Positions 1 through 7,954 of a stretch of DNA of 41,130 nucleotides are shown here, piece after piece. A program made the translations under genes and the position numbers. Under the pieces are notes generated by a model, which worked only from the letters and a program-made list of their open reading frames with translations, was not told where the DNA came from and did not search any database. This DNA is from an uncultured Clostridia bacterium (lineage in GTDB: Bacteria > Bacillota > Clostridia > TANB77 > CAG-508): NCBI GenBank assembly GCA_944391755.1, contig CALXUT010000036.1, forward strand, positions 72,186-113,315. The letters are read 5' to 3'. Each line of letters opens with the position of its first letter. Positions within the stretch are counted from its first letter, which is position 1.

Positions 1-105
1 AAAAAATTTGGGGTACCTGTAAATTTTCTGAAAATTACAAGTATAACACTAAGAAAAAACAGTGTCTTGGAATTCGTGTTAGAACTCAAAGAATTGAAAG
101 ATTAA
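1..105 (+). CDS. C-terminal end of an unidentified gene (partial)
   Basis: An open frame enters from the left edge and gives 34 residues before a TAA at 103-105. The tail is basic and hydrophobic and ends in VLELKELKD. I do not recognise the family. MutS is a common neighbour of MutL, but nothing in this short tail proves it. A strong intrinsic terminator follows within 15 bases, which supports this being a real gene end on the plus strand. mutL then has its own promoter. Confidence 0.45.
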   Translation, partial: KKFGVPVNFLKITSITLRKNSVLEFVLELKELKD

Positions 106-114
106 ACTGCATAG

Positions 115-160
115 AAAACACATAAATTCAATCTAAAAATTGGATTTATGTGTTTTTCTT
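115..160 (+). terminator. Intrinsic terminator upstream of mutL
   Basis: An 18-bp stem (115-132 with 139-156, one G-T pair) closes a 6-base loop and runs directly into a T-rich tail. It separates the upstream gene from the mutL transcription unit. Confidence 0.85.
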
Positions 161-191
161 TATCATAAAAATAAACTTTTCTAAAAAATAC

Positions 192-220
192 TTGATAATA
201 AAAAGTATAAATGATAAAAT
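192..220 (+). promoter_or_regulatory. Sigma-A promoter of mutL
   Basis: TTGATA at 192-197 and TAAAAT at 215-220 are separated by 17 bases, with an extended TG at 212-213. It lies after the terminator and about 50 bases before the mutL start. Confidence 0.7.
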
Positions 221-274
221 ACAAGAGTATAAAAAGCTTAAGAAAAAAGATAAGATAAACAATGGAGGATGTAA

Positions 275-2815
275 ATGGGAAACATAGTTTTATTAGATGA
301 TTTAACAATAAACAAAATTGCTGCTGGAGAAGTAATTGAAAGACCAGCATCTGTCATAAAAGAAATGGTAGAAAACTCTATAGATGCAGGAGCAACCAAT
401 ATATCTGTAGAAATAAAAAATGGTGGAATATCTTATATTAAGGTAACAGATAATGGAAAAGGAATACCAGAAGATGATATGGAAATGGCATTTGAAAGAC
501 ATGCAACTAGTAAAATAAGAAGTGCAGATGATTTAAATACAGTCACATCTATGGGATTCAGAGGAGAGGCATTAGCAAGTATTGCAGCAATTGCAAAAGT
601 AGAGATGGTTTCAAAAACAGCAAATCAAGAAAATGGATATAAAGTAGTTGTAGAAGGTGGAAAAGTATTAGAAAAAACGGAAGCAGGATCACCTGTTGGA
701 ACTTCTATAACGGTAACCAATTTATTTTATAATACACCAGTAAGATATAAATTCTTAAAAAAAGACTATACAGAATCAGGGTATATAGAAGATGTGATTA
801 CAAGAATTGCATTAGTACATCCAGAAATATCTATAAAACTAATCAATACAGGAAAAACTATTATTCAAACCAATGGGAATGGAGATTTAAAAACAGTAAT
901 TTACAGCATATATGGGAAAGATGTAGCAGGTGGAATCATAGAAACAGACTATACATATGAAGATATGCATATCTATGGAGTTATAGGAAAACCAGAAATT
1001 GCTCGTTCCAATAGAGCATATCAAATGTTTTTTGTAAACAAAAGATATATAAAAGATAAATTTTTATCATCTGCAGCAGAAAGAGCCTATAAAGGAATGA
1101 TTCCAGTAGGAAAATTTAGCTTTTTAGTATTAAATATAGATATGAATCCAAGTAAAGTAGATGTCAATGTTCATCCAGCAAAATTAGAAGTAAGATTTGA
1201 AGAAGAAAATGTCGTATTTAAAGCAGTATATCATGCAATTAAAGATGCATTATTAAAATCAGAATTAGTAGCAGATACAAATCATACGACAAGTGAAAAA
1301 AGGTCAGAAAGTGGATTATTTGGAAATAGGGTAAAAAATAGTAATAGTACAGAAACAATTGTTGAACAAATATATAAAGCAAGACAATTAAATGGAATAC
1401 CACATTTACATAGAGAAATGCCATCAACTCCAAATGAAATTGCAAATACAAATTTAGATAAAATAGAACAACCAAAAAACGAAACAAATGTAACAATAGA
1501 TTCAGGACTAAAGATACCAGAAACAAATGGAGGAGTGAAAATTCCGGAAATAGAAAAAAGCCAAGAAGTTCTAAGAAAATTACAAGAAATTAAAGAAAAA
1601 CTAATTCAAGAATCACCAGAATTAAGAGAAAAAATAGAAAAAGAACATAAAGAAAATTTACTAAACTTTCAAACAAATGCTAATAGTCAAACCGATATGA
1701 ATATTCAAACAGATACGAATAAAAATATGAGTTCAAATTTGAATATAAATACAATTGTAGAAGAACCGAAAGAAGAAATTGTTCAGCCAATAGAAGTAAA
1801 ATCAGAAGAAGTAAAAGATGCAGAATTTACAGATGCGGAACGTAAAGAAGTAAATAATGTGCAAACTTCAACTACAGAACCAATCGAAGTAAGTTATGTC
1901 GAAGAAACTCACAAGAAAGAAGAAATAGTGGCAGAAGAAGATGCAGTTCCATATGCAATAAAAGAAATGAGAAAAGAAAGAGAAGCAGAGGAACAAAAAG
2001 AAGAAACAAATACAAATATTGCTTCTAATATAGAACAAACACAGAAAGTAGAAGTGAAACAACAAGAAAAAACAGATACAGGATATACAAAAGAATTTGA
2101 AGAAATGTATTTAAAACTTTTTGGAACAAGACCTGTAAAAGAAGAGAAAAAAGAAGAAGCATCAAGTAATGCAAATGCAGATGATATAGCGACATTAGGA
2201 AATATGTCCGTATTTGATAATATGGAAGAATATAAAAAGCCAGTTTATAAGTTTATAGGAATTGTATTTAAAACGTATATCATCATTGAAATAGAAAATG
2301 AAATGTATATAATAGACCAACATGCAGCACATGAAAGAATATTATATGAAAAAGTAAGACAAAATTATTATAACGATGAAAACAAAGACTCACAATTAAT
2401 GTTATTACCAGATATCATAACATTAACACACAAAGAAATGGAAATCGCAAAAGATAATATGCAAATGTTCAGAAAAGCAGGTTTCATGGTAGAAGAATTT
2501 GGAGAAAATACCATTAAATTAACAGGTGTGCCAGAAATGTGTTTAGACTTAGAAACGAAGGAAATGTTTTTAGAAACATTAGATGAAATAAATTCAGTTT
2601 CGAGAACAGCAAAACAAGAAGTAGAAGAAAAGTTTTTATCTACAATAGCATGTAAAGCAGCAGTTAAAGCAAATATGGCTTTAACGAAAGAAGAAGTAGA
2701 TAGTTTAATGGACAAGTTATTATCATTGCCAAATCCATTTACATGTCCGCATGGAAGACCAACTGCAATTAAAATGTCAAAATATGATATAGAAAGAAAA
2801 TTTGCAAGAAAGTAG
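275..2815 (+). CDS. mutL: DNA mismatch repair protein MutL
   Basis: MutL links mismatch recognition by MutS to strand removal. The N-terminal GHKL ATPase shows EMVENSIDAG (about residues 30-39), DNGKGI (about 59-64) and GFRGEAL (about 94-100). The C-terminal domain carries the endonuclease signature DQHAAHERILYE near residue 681, then ACKAAVKA and CPHGRP close to the end, so this is the nicking type found in bacteria lacking MutH. At 846 residues it is about 200 longer than usual. The excess is a low-complexity linker rich in Glu, Lys, Asn and Thr (about 330-650). GGAGG lies 8 bases before the ATG at 275. It heads a unit with the membrane-protein gene and miaA. Family assignment is very secure. 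Confidence 0.97.
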   Translation: MGNIVLLDDLTINKIAAGEVIERPASVIKEMVENSIDAGATNISVEIKNGGISYIKVTDNGKGIPEDDMEMAFERHATSKIRSADDLNTVTSMGFRGEALASIAAIAKVEMVSKTANQENGYKVVVEGGKVLEKTEAGSPVGTSITVTNLFYNTPVRYKFLKKDYTESGYIEDVITRIALVHPEISIKLINTGKTIIQTNGNGDLKTVIYSIYGKDVAGGIIETDYTYEDMHIYGVIGKPEIARSNRAYQMFFVNKRYIKDKFLSSAAERAYKGMIPVGKFSFLVLNIDMNPSKVDVNVHPAKLEVRFEEENVVFKAVYHAIKDALLKSELVADTNHTTSEKRSESGLFGNRVKNSNSTETIVEQIYKARQLNGIPHLHREMPSTPNEIANTNLDKIEQPKNETNVTIDSGLKIPETNGGVKIPEIEKSQEVLRKLQEIKEKLIQESPELREKIEKEHKENLLNFQTNANSQTDMNIQTDTNKNMSSNLNINTIVEEPKEEIVQPIEVKSEEVKDAEFTDAERKEVNNVQTSTTEPIEVSYVEETHKKEEIVAEEDAVPYAIKEMRKEREAEEQKEETNTNIASNIEQTQKVEVKQQEKTDTGYTKEFEEMYLKLFGTRPVKEEKKEEASSNANADDIATLGNMSVFDNMEEYKKPVYKFIGIVFKTYIIIEIENEMYIIDQHAAHERILYEKVRQNYYNDENKDSQLMLLPDIITLTHKEMEIAKDNMQMFRKAGFMVEEFGENTIKLTGVPEMCLDLETKEMFLETLDEINSVSRTAKQEVEEKFLSTIACKAAVKANMALTKEEVDSLMDKLLSLPNPFTCPHGRPTAIKMSKYDIERKFARK

Positions 2816-2826
2816 GTAGAAAAATA

Positions 2827-3255
2827 ATGACAGCCTTTATGATAATAATTGTAATAGCTCTATTTATGGTGTTATTAGGGTTTACTTGGTATAGATTAGA
2901 AGCATATGAAGGAATGGAAAAAATAATCATTTGTGTAGTAGGAATATTATTGTGTTGGGGAATTACTGCAATATTATTTTCACTTTCTTCAAATGGAATG
3001 GATTATATCAATGAGGAAGTTGAAAGAGAAATTAGTAAAATATTGGTTTTAGTATTTACACCAATAAATGGTATCGCATTTATGCCATATGTGGCTAAAC
3101 TAATGAGCAAAGTCAGATTTGACGAAATAAATAAACAAGAAGCAGTAAAAAAGATTTTAATTTTATGTGTAATATTATTAGCGATATTTTTTGTAGAAGT
3201 AAAATATTTAGAAAATATACAATTAGGAATCTTAAACGTAGCAAATGGTATGTAA
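2827..3255 (+). CDS. Small multi-pass membrane protein, function unknown
   Basis: The 142-residue product has about four hydrophobic stretches: near residues 3-20, 34-52, 70-90 and 110-125. A short acidic and basic loop (INEEVEREISK) lies between the second and third. I do not recognise a family. It starts 11 bases after mutL and ends 16 bases before miaA, so it is probably co-transcribed with both. A GTAGGTAG stretch at the mutL stop could serve as a weak ribosome site. The position suggests a conserved clostridial passenger gene, but no role can be assigned. Confidence 0.75.
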   Translation: MTAFMIIIVIALFMVLLGFTWYRLEAYEGMEKIIICVVGILLCWGITAILFSLSSNGMDYINEEVEREISKILVLVFTPINGIAFMPYVAKLMSKVRFDEINKQEAVKKILILCVILLAIFFVEVKYLENIQLGILNVANGM

Positions 3256-3271
3256 AACAGAAAGGAATTAT

Positions 3272-4189
3272 ATGAACAAACCAAAAGTAATCATAATTTG
3301 TGGACCAACAGCATCAGGAAAAACAGCGTTATCAATTGAATTAGCAAAAACAATAAACGGAGAAATTGTATCTTGTGATTCCATGCAGATTTATAAAGAT
3401 ATGGATATTGGTACTGCTAAACCAACGGCTGAAGAAATGCAAGGAATAAAGCACTATTTATTAGATTTTATAGAACCTGATAAAAGGTATAGCGTGGCAG
3501 AATTTAAAAAAGATGCAGAAAAAGCAATAGAGCAAATATTAGCAAAAGGAAAAATACCTATAGTTGTTGGTGGAACAGGATTGTATGTTGATAGTTTAAT
3601 ATATGGAATCGAATATCAAGATATTCCATTAGACGAAGAATACAGAAATAAATTGGAACAAATAGCAAATGAAAAAGGGTTAGAAGTATTATATGAAAAA
3701 GCAAAACAAATAGATGAACAAGCCATGAAAAAAATAAGTCCAAATGACAAAAAAAGAATTATGAGAGTTTTAGAAATTTATAAAACAACAGGAAAAAATA
3801 AGACAGAACAAGAAATGGAATCTAGAAAAAATGAAGTAAAATATGACTTTAAAGTATTTGCAATCAATATGGATAGAGAAGTATTGTATGATAGAATAAA
3901 TAAAAGAGTGGATATTATGATAGAACAAGGACTTATAGAAGAGGTAAAAAATATCATACAAAAATATAGTGAATTTCCAACAGCAATGCAAGGATTAGGC
4001 TATAAAGAAGTTGTAGAATATTTAAATGGAAAATGTTCTAAAGAAGAAATGATAGAAAAAATCAAGATGGAAACAAGGAGATATGCCAAAAGGCAATTGA
4101 CATGGTTTAGAAAAAATAAGCAAACAATATGGATAAATGGTTTAAATAGTAAAGAAAGTAATGTGCAATTTATAGTAAGCCATATTTAA
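3272..4189 (+). CDS. miaA: tRNA dimethylallyltransferase MiaA
   Basis: MiaA transfers the dimethylallyl group from DMAPP to N6 of A37 in tRNAs that read UNN codons. The protein has the P-loop GPTASGKT (residues 11-18), then DSMQIYKDMDIGTAKPT, GGTGLYVDSLIYG, and the C-terminal QGLGYKEV and RRYAKRQLTWFR signatures. The 305-residue length is normal. I chose the ATG at 3272 because AAAGGA lies about 7 bases before it. A frame-compatible upstream ATG at 3245 sits inside the previous gene and lacks a ribosome site. Finding miaA soon after mutL is a common arrangement in Firmicutes. Confidence 0.96.
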   Translation: MNKPKVIIICGPTASGKTALSIELAKTINGEIVSCDSMQIYKDMDIGTAKPTAEEMQGIKHYLLDFIEPDKRYSVAEFKKDAEKAIEQILAKGKIPIVVGGTGLYVDSLIYGIEYQDIPLDEEYRNKLEQIANEKGLEVLYEKAKQIDEQAMKKISPNDKKRIMRVLEIYKTTGKNKTEQEMESRKNEVKYDFKVFAINMDREVLYDRINKRVDIMIEQGLIEEVKNIIQKYSEFPTAMQGLGYKEVVEYLNGKCSKEEMIEKIKMETRRYAKRQLTWFRKNKQTIWINGLNSKESNVQFIVSHI

Positions 4190-4218
4190 AACATTCAAAA
4201 GATGGAAGTGATTGAAAT

Positions 4219-5418
4219 TTGAATAAAAAGAAAAAGATAATAGCAATTATATTATTGTTATTAATAGTTTCATATGTAGCATATGCGGTTTATTTATTAA
4301 TTGTAGATCCTACAGATACATATATTATTAAAGAAGAAATTTTATCAGAAGAAGATACAACAGCAGGTTATGTTATAAGAAATGAAAGTGTCATAAAAGA
4401 AGAAAATAAAAATGGAATTTATGCAATAGTAGCAGAAGGCGAAAAAGTAGCAAAATCTGATTCTATATTTAGATATTACACAGATAATGAAAAAGAAATA
4501 TACACAAAAATTGATGAATTAGATCATCAAATACAAGGATTGTTAGATAAAGAAAATAGTATACCATCAGCAGATATAAAATCTATAGAAAATCAAATAG
4601 ATGAGCAAATTAAAGGAATCAGTAAATTAAATAATACACAAGAAATCGAAGAATATAAAAATAGTATTGATACACTAATCAGCAAAAAAATAAATTTTAT
4701 AGGAGATGCTACAGAAAATAACGAAATAAAGCAACTTGTTGCAGAAAGAAAAACATATGAAGACCAATTAAAAAATGGATCAGAATATAAAAAGGCAGAA
4801 ATGAGTGGAGTAGTATCTTATAGAGTAGACGGATTAGAAGAGAAACTTACAGAAGACAATTTTAATGATTTTACAGAAGAATATTTAGAAAGTTTAGATT
4901 TAAAAACAGGTCAAATTGTGGCAACAAGTAATGATTGTGGAAAAGTTATTGATAATTTTAAGTGTTATATTGCAGTACCAATGGATTCTGTTAAAGCTAT
5001 GGAAGCGAAAGTAGGAGATAAAGTTCAGATTAGAATATCCAATAAAGAAGAATTAGATGCAAAAATTGTACAAATAAATGAAGGAAGCGGAAAAAGAGTA
5101 ATCATTTTTCAGGTTAATAAATTAGTTGATGAATTGATAAATCATAGAAAAATTGCTATAGATGTAATATGGTGGAGTGAATCAGGTTTAAGAATACCTA
5201 ATCAAGCTTTAATTGAAGAAAATGGACTATATTATGTTGTTAGAAATAAAGCAGGAGTACAAAGTAAAATATTAGTAAAATTAGATGTGCAAACAGATAA
5301 ATTTTCAATTATATCTTCCTATTCTGCAAGTGAATTACAGGAAATAGGATATGATGAAGAGGATATTAGAAATTATAAAAAAATAAGTAATTATGATGAA
5401 ATACTATTAAATCCATAA
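4219..5418 (+). CDS. HlyD-like membrane fusion protein next to sepF
   Basis: One N-terminal membrane segment (about residues 6-28) is followed by a mostly soluble, charged extracytoplasmic region of 399 residues in total. It contains a central coiled coil (about 95-180) and a beta-rich part with the lipoyl/barrel pattern of periplasmic adaptor proteins (AMEAKVGDKVQI, RIPNQALIEENGLYYV). Clostridial genomes often place such a protein just before sepF. Its role there is not established; it may support an envelope or division machine rather than export. The start is TTG at 4219, chosen because GGAAGTG lies about 8 bases upstream and no ATG precedes the membrane segment. Confidence 0.75.
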   Translation: MNKKKKIIAIILLLLIVSYVAYAVYLLIVDPTDTYIIKEEILSEEDTTAGYVIRNESVIKEENKNGIYAIVAEGEKVAKSDSIFRYYTDNEKEIYTKIDELDHQIQGLLDKENSIPSADIKSIENQIDEQIKGISKLNNTQEIEEYKNSIDTLISKKINFIGDATENNEIKQLVAERKTYEDQLKNGSEYKKAEMSGVVSYRVDGLEEKLTEDNFNDFTEEYLESLDLKTGQIVATSNDCGKVIDNFKCYIAVPMDSVKAMEAKVGDKVQIRISNKEELDAKIVQINEGSGKRVIIFQVNKLVDELINHRKIAIDVIWWSESGLRIPNQALIEENGLYYVVRNKAGVQSKILVKLDVQTDKFSIISSYSASELQEIGYDEEDIRNYKKISNYDEILLNP

Positions 5419-5426
5419 AGAAACAA

Positions 5427-5457
5427 ATATTACAAAAATATTACAAAAATATTACAA
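5427..5457 (+). repeat. Three 11-bp direct repeats upstream of the sepF promoter
   Basis: ATATTACAA occurs at 5427, 5438 and 5449, an exact 11-base period, which is about one helical turn. A fourth, partial copy (ATATTAAG) follows. The array ends about 35 bases before the -35 box, so it may act as an UP-like element or as a regulator site. The same word recurs upstream of the rsmD promoter. Confidence 0.7.
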
Positions 5458-5491
5458 AAATATTAAGTTTTTATTACAACACAAAAAGCTA

Positions 5492-5520
5492 TTGACAAAA
5501 ATTCAAAAAAGTTAGATACT
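5492..5520 (+). promoter_or_regulatory. Sigma-A promoter of sepF
   Basis: A perfect TTGACA lies at 5492-5497. A 17-base spacer leads to GATACT at 5515-5520, about 50 bases before the sepF ATG. Confidence 0.65.
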
Positions 5521-5569
5521 ATATGAGAAATAAGAATACAAAAGTGTAAAATATTAGGAGGGTAAAGAA

Positions 5570-6067
5570 ATGGCAGGAGCTATAATGGACAAGGTATGGG
5601 GTCTATTTGGAATGGACCAAGCAGAAAGTGAAGAACCAGAGGAGACAGATTACTATAGTTATGAAGATAATACTGCACCAGAAGTGGAAACAAATGAAGA
5701 TGATGAAAGAAGATTTTTTGGTAATGGAAGAAAAGGAAAAGTTGTTCCAATTACTCAAAATAGTCAATCAGTAAAAATGGTAATATCTCAACCTACAACC
5801 TTTGAACAATCAGAGGAAATTTGTAGCTTATTAAAAGAGAAAAAATCTGTAATTGTTAACTTAGAATATGTTAATAAAGATGTCGCTAGAAGAATAGTTG
5901 ACTTTATTAGTGGTGGTGTATATGCTCTAGATGGACATATTCAAAAAATATCTAATTCCATATTTTTAATTGCACCAACAAATTATGAGATAACAAACGA
6001 GATGGCAAGAGAGGAAATTAAAAGTAAACTTTCTGTTTCATGGTTAAAAAATAATAACATAAACTAG
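5570..6067 (+). CDS. sepF: Cell division protein SepF
   Basis: SepF binds FtsZ and the membrane and organises the Z ring in Gram-positive bacteria. The N-terminus (MAGAIMDKVWGLFGM) forms the usual membrane-binding amphipathic helix. An acidic linker follows, then the conserved core from about residue 60, with VVPITQ, YVNKDVARRIVDFISGG and DGHIQKISNSIFLIAP. The 165-residue length is typical. AGGAGGG precedes the ATG at good spacing. It has its own promoter and is followed by divIVA 27 bases later. The usual ylmE, ylmG and ylmH neighbours are missing from this block. Confidence 0.95.
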   Translation: MAGAIMDKVWGLFGMDQAESEEPEETDYYSYEDNTAPEVETNEDDERRFFGNGRKGKVVPITQNSQSVKMVISQPTTFEQSEEICSLLKEKKSVIVNLEYVNKDVARRIVDFISGGVYALDGHIQKISNSIFLIAPTNYEITNEMAREEIKSKLSVSWLKNNNIN

Positions 6068-6094
6068 CTTTCAAAAGATCGGAGGCAACCCAAT

Positions 6095-6586
6095 ATGATT
6101 ACACCATTAGATATAGAAAATAAAAAATTTAATAAACAAATGATGAATGGATACAATGTTGAAGAAGTTGATGCTTTTCTAGACGAGGTTTTGGAAGATT
6201 ATGAAAAAAATTATAAAGAAGTAGCAGCAATGACTTCAAAAGTTGATGAGCTTAATAATAATTTAAATCATTATAAAAACATTGAAACTACTTTACAAAA
6301 TACATTAGTAATGGCACAAACGACAGCAGAAGAAGTGAAAAACGTTGCCAAACAACAAGCTGATCAAATCATCGAAGAAGCAAAAAAACAAGCAGATGAG
6401 ATTGTTAAAAATTCAAAAACTAGCGCTCGCAAAGCACTAGACGATTTAGATATGCAGATAAGTGCAAAAGAAAAAGCGTTTGATGATTTGAAAAAACAAT
6501 TTGACATATATAAAGCAAAAATGGAATCATTATTAATGTCACAGGCAGAGTTATTAAAAGAAGTTAATAAAAATGATGAGTATTAA
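6095..6586 (+). CDS. divIVA: Cell division/polarity protein DivIVA
   Basis: DivIVA is a coiled-coil protein that binds strongly curved membrane at septa and poles. The N-terminal lipid-binding domain shows MITPLDIENKKFNKQ and the signature GYNVEEVDAFLDEV (about residues 20-33). Two long coiled-coil segments follow to residue 163. CGGAGG lies about 10 bases before the ATG. It is co-transcribed with sepF. A very large hairpin begins at its stop codon and probably ends the unit. Confidence 0.95.
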   Translation: MITPLDIENKKFNKQMMNGYNVEEVDAFLDEVLEDYEKNYKEVAAMTSKVDELNNNLNHYKNIETTLQNTLVMAQTTAEEVKNVAKQQADQIIEEAKKQADEIVKNSKTSARKALDDLDMQISAKEKAFDDLKKQFDIYKAKMESLLMSQAELLKEVNKNDEY

Positions 6587-6673
6587 AAAATAAATATTAC
6601 TATTTCATAGTCGAAACATAGCTAGGGCGTAACAATCTAAGGTCGACTTATTCAATAGTAATATTTATTTTTT
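6585..6673 (+). terminator. Large 20-bp-stem hairpin after divIVA
   Basis: The arms 6585-6604 and 6654-6673 are perfectly complementary over 20 bases, and the right arm ends in a T run. Inside, AGTCGA (6609-6614) pairs with TCGACT (6643-6648), leaving a 28-base apical loop. A simple terminator would not need this much internal structure, so it may be a structured RNA or a small inverted-repeat insertion that also terminates transcription. Confidence 0.7.
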
Positions 6674-6699
6674 TAGCGCATGCAATTAGCTATATTAGA

Positions 6700-6739
6700 A
6701 TATTACAAATATTACAATAGTATTAAATCTATATTACAA
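6700..6739 (+). repeat. ATATTACAA repeats upstream of the rsmD promoter
   Basis: ATATTACAA occurs at 6700, 6709 and 6731, just before the rsmD -35 box. This is the same word that is repeated ahead of the sepF promoter. Confidence 0.6.
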
Positions 6740-6753
6740 TTTGGTTAATACTA

Positions 6754-6781
6754 TTGACAATAAATAAAAAAAGGTTAAAAT
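6754..6781 (+). promoter_or_regulatory. Sigma-A promoter of rsmD
   Basis: TTGACA at 6754-6759 is followed after 16 bases by TAAAAT at 6776-6781. As at sepF, CTA precedes the -35 box. Confidence 0.7.
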
Positions 6782-6815
6782 ATTAGTATAGGAAAGAAAG
6801 GCTAAAAATGGAAAA

Positions 6816-7370
6816 ATGAGGATAATAAGTGGAACAGCAAGAGGAACAAAACTTTTTACATTAGAGGGGTTAGAAACTAGACCTACCTTAGATAGAGTAA
6901 AAGAAGCAATATTTAATATCATACAAAGTCAAATAAGAGATGCAGTTGTATTAGACTTATTTGCAGGTAGTGGAGCGATAGGCTTAGAAATGTTAAGCAG
7001 AGGTGCAAAAAAAGCGATTCTTTGTGACAAGTCTAAATCTGCAATGGAAATCATAAAGAAAAATATAGAAAAAACGCATATGGCCGAAAAAGTTAAATTA
7101 TATAATTTAGACTTTGAAAAATGCATTGAAAAAGTAAAAAATGATAAATTTGATATCATTTATTTAGATCCACCATATAACACAGATTATATAATGAAAT
7201 CATTGAATAAAATTCTTGATTTAGAATTGATGAATTCAAATGGGTTAATTATATTAGAAACAGATGATGAAAAAAGAATATTAGAAGATATAAAAAATAT
7301 AAAAGTTAAAATTGTTGATAAAAGAAAATATGGAAGAGCAACAATCATATTTTTAAAGAACGATGCCTAA
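6816..7370 (+). CDS. rsmD: 16S rRNA (guanine966-N2)-methyltransferase RsmD
   Basis: RsmD methylates G966 of 16S rRNA using S-adenosylmethionine. The sequence shows the start RIISGTARG, the SAM-binding motif DLFAGSGAIGLEM (about residues 46-58) and the catalytic DPPY (about 116-119) in IYLDPPYNTDYI. The 184-residue length is standard. The start at 6816 is supported by the conserved N-terminus. The nearest ribosome site, GGAAAGAAAGG at 6791-6801, is better spaced for an upstream ATG at 6808. That ATG opens a three-codon ORF whose TGA overlaps this start, so translation may depend on re-initiation. Confidence 0.94.
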   Translation: MRIISGTARGTKLFTLEGLETRPTLDRVKEAIFNIIQSQIRDAVVLDLFAGSGAIGLEMLSRGAKKAILCDKSKSAMEIIKKNIEKTHMAEKVKLYNLDFEKCIEKVKNDKFDIIYLDPPYNTDYIMKSLNKILDLELMNSNGLIILETDDEKRILEDIKNIKVKIVDKRKYGRATIIFLKNDA

Positions 7371-7388
7371 TCTGGAAAGGGGTAAACT

Positions 7389-7892
7389 ATGGAAATTTTT
7401 ACACTATTAGAAACTTTAGAAGATATATTAGAAAATAGTAAAAACTTACCATTTACGAATAAAGGAATGGTAGATAAAGAAGAATTATTAGAAATTATAA
7501 AAGAAATAAGAATAAAGCTACCAGATGAGTTAAAACAAGCAAAATGGGTAAAAGAAGAAAGACAAAGAATATTAGTTGAAGCTCAAAAAGAAGCTGATGG
7601 AATCGTTAAGGAAGCTGAAAATAGAATTATTGCTATGATAGATGAACATGAAATCACGAGAAAAGCATATGAACAAAAGGCTGAAATTATAGAAACAGCT
7701 AATGAAATGTCAAGAGAAATATCTCAAGGAACAAAAGAATATGCGAATAATCTATTAGACTCTACAGAAACAGTTTTAACGGATACACTAGCAAAATTAG
7801 AAAAGAATATTGGAGAAGCTATTAGCCTAATGGAGATGTCATTAGAAGATACAATAAAAACAATTCAAAACAGTAAAAAAGAACTTCAATAG
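7389..7892 (+). CDS. Coiled-coil protein downstream of rsmD, function unknown
   Basis: The 167 residues are almost entirely helical. An N-terminal part (about 1-50) is followed by a long charged coiled coil with AQKEADGIVKEAENRI, which resembles ATP synthase b subunits and DivIVA tails. Similar proteins in clostridia are often loosely annotated as ATPase or ATP synthase subunit B-like. No nucleotide-binding motif is present, so that label is not supported here. AAAGGGG lies about 6 bases before the ATG. It forms a unit with rsmD and ends at a strong terminator. Confidence 0.75.
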   Translation: MEIFTLLETLEDILENSKNLPFTNKGMVDKEELLEIIKEIRIKLPDELKQAKWVKEERQRILVEAQKEADGIVKEAENRIIAMIDEHEITRKAYEQKAEIIETANEMSREISQGTKEYANNLLDSTETVLTDTLAKLEKNIGEAISLMEMSLEDTIKTIQNSKKELQ

Positions 7893-7895
7893 AAA

Positions 7896-7932
7896 TAAAA
7901 AAGAGGTATAGCAAAAATTACCTCTTTTTTTA
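7896..7932 (+). terminator. Strong intrinsic terminator between the coiled-coil gene and ftsK
   Basis: A 13-bp stem (7896-7908 with 7919-7931) contains GAGGTA/TACCTC and ends in a run of seven T. Only 22 bases separate it from the ftsK start, and those hold just the ribosome site. Confidence 0.9.
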
Positions 7933-7954
7933 AGAAAATGAAAGGAAGTAGAAA

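Noticed and set aside
7389-7892. ATP synthase b subunit.
   Set aside because: There is no membrane segment and no ATP synthase neighbours; the similarity is generic coiled coil.
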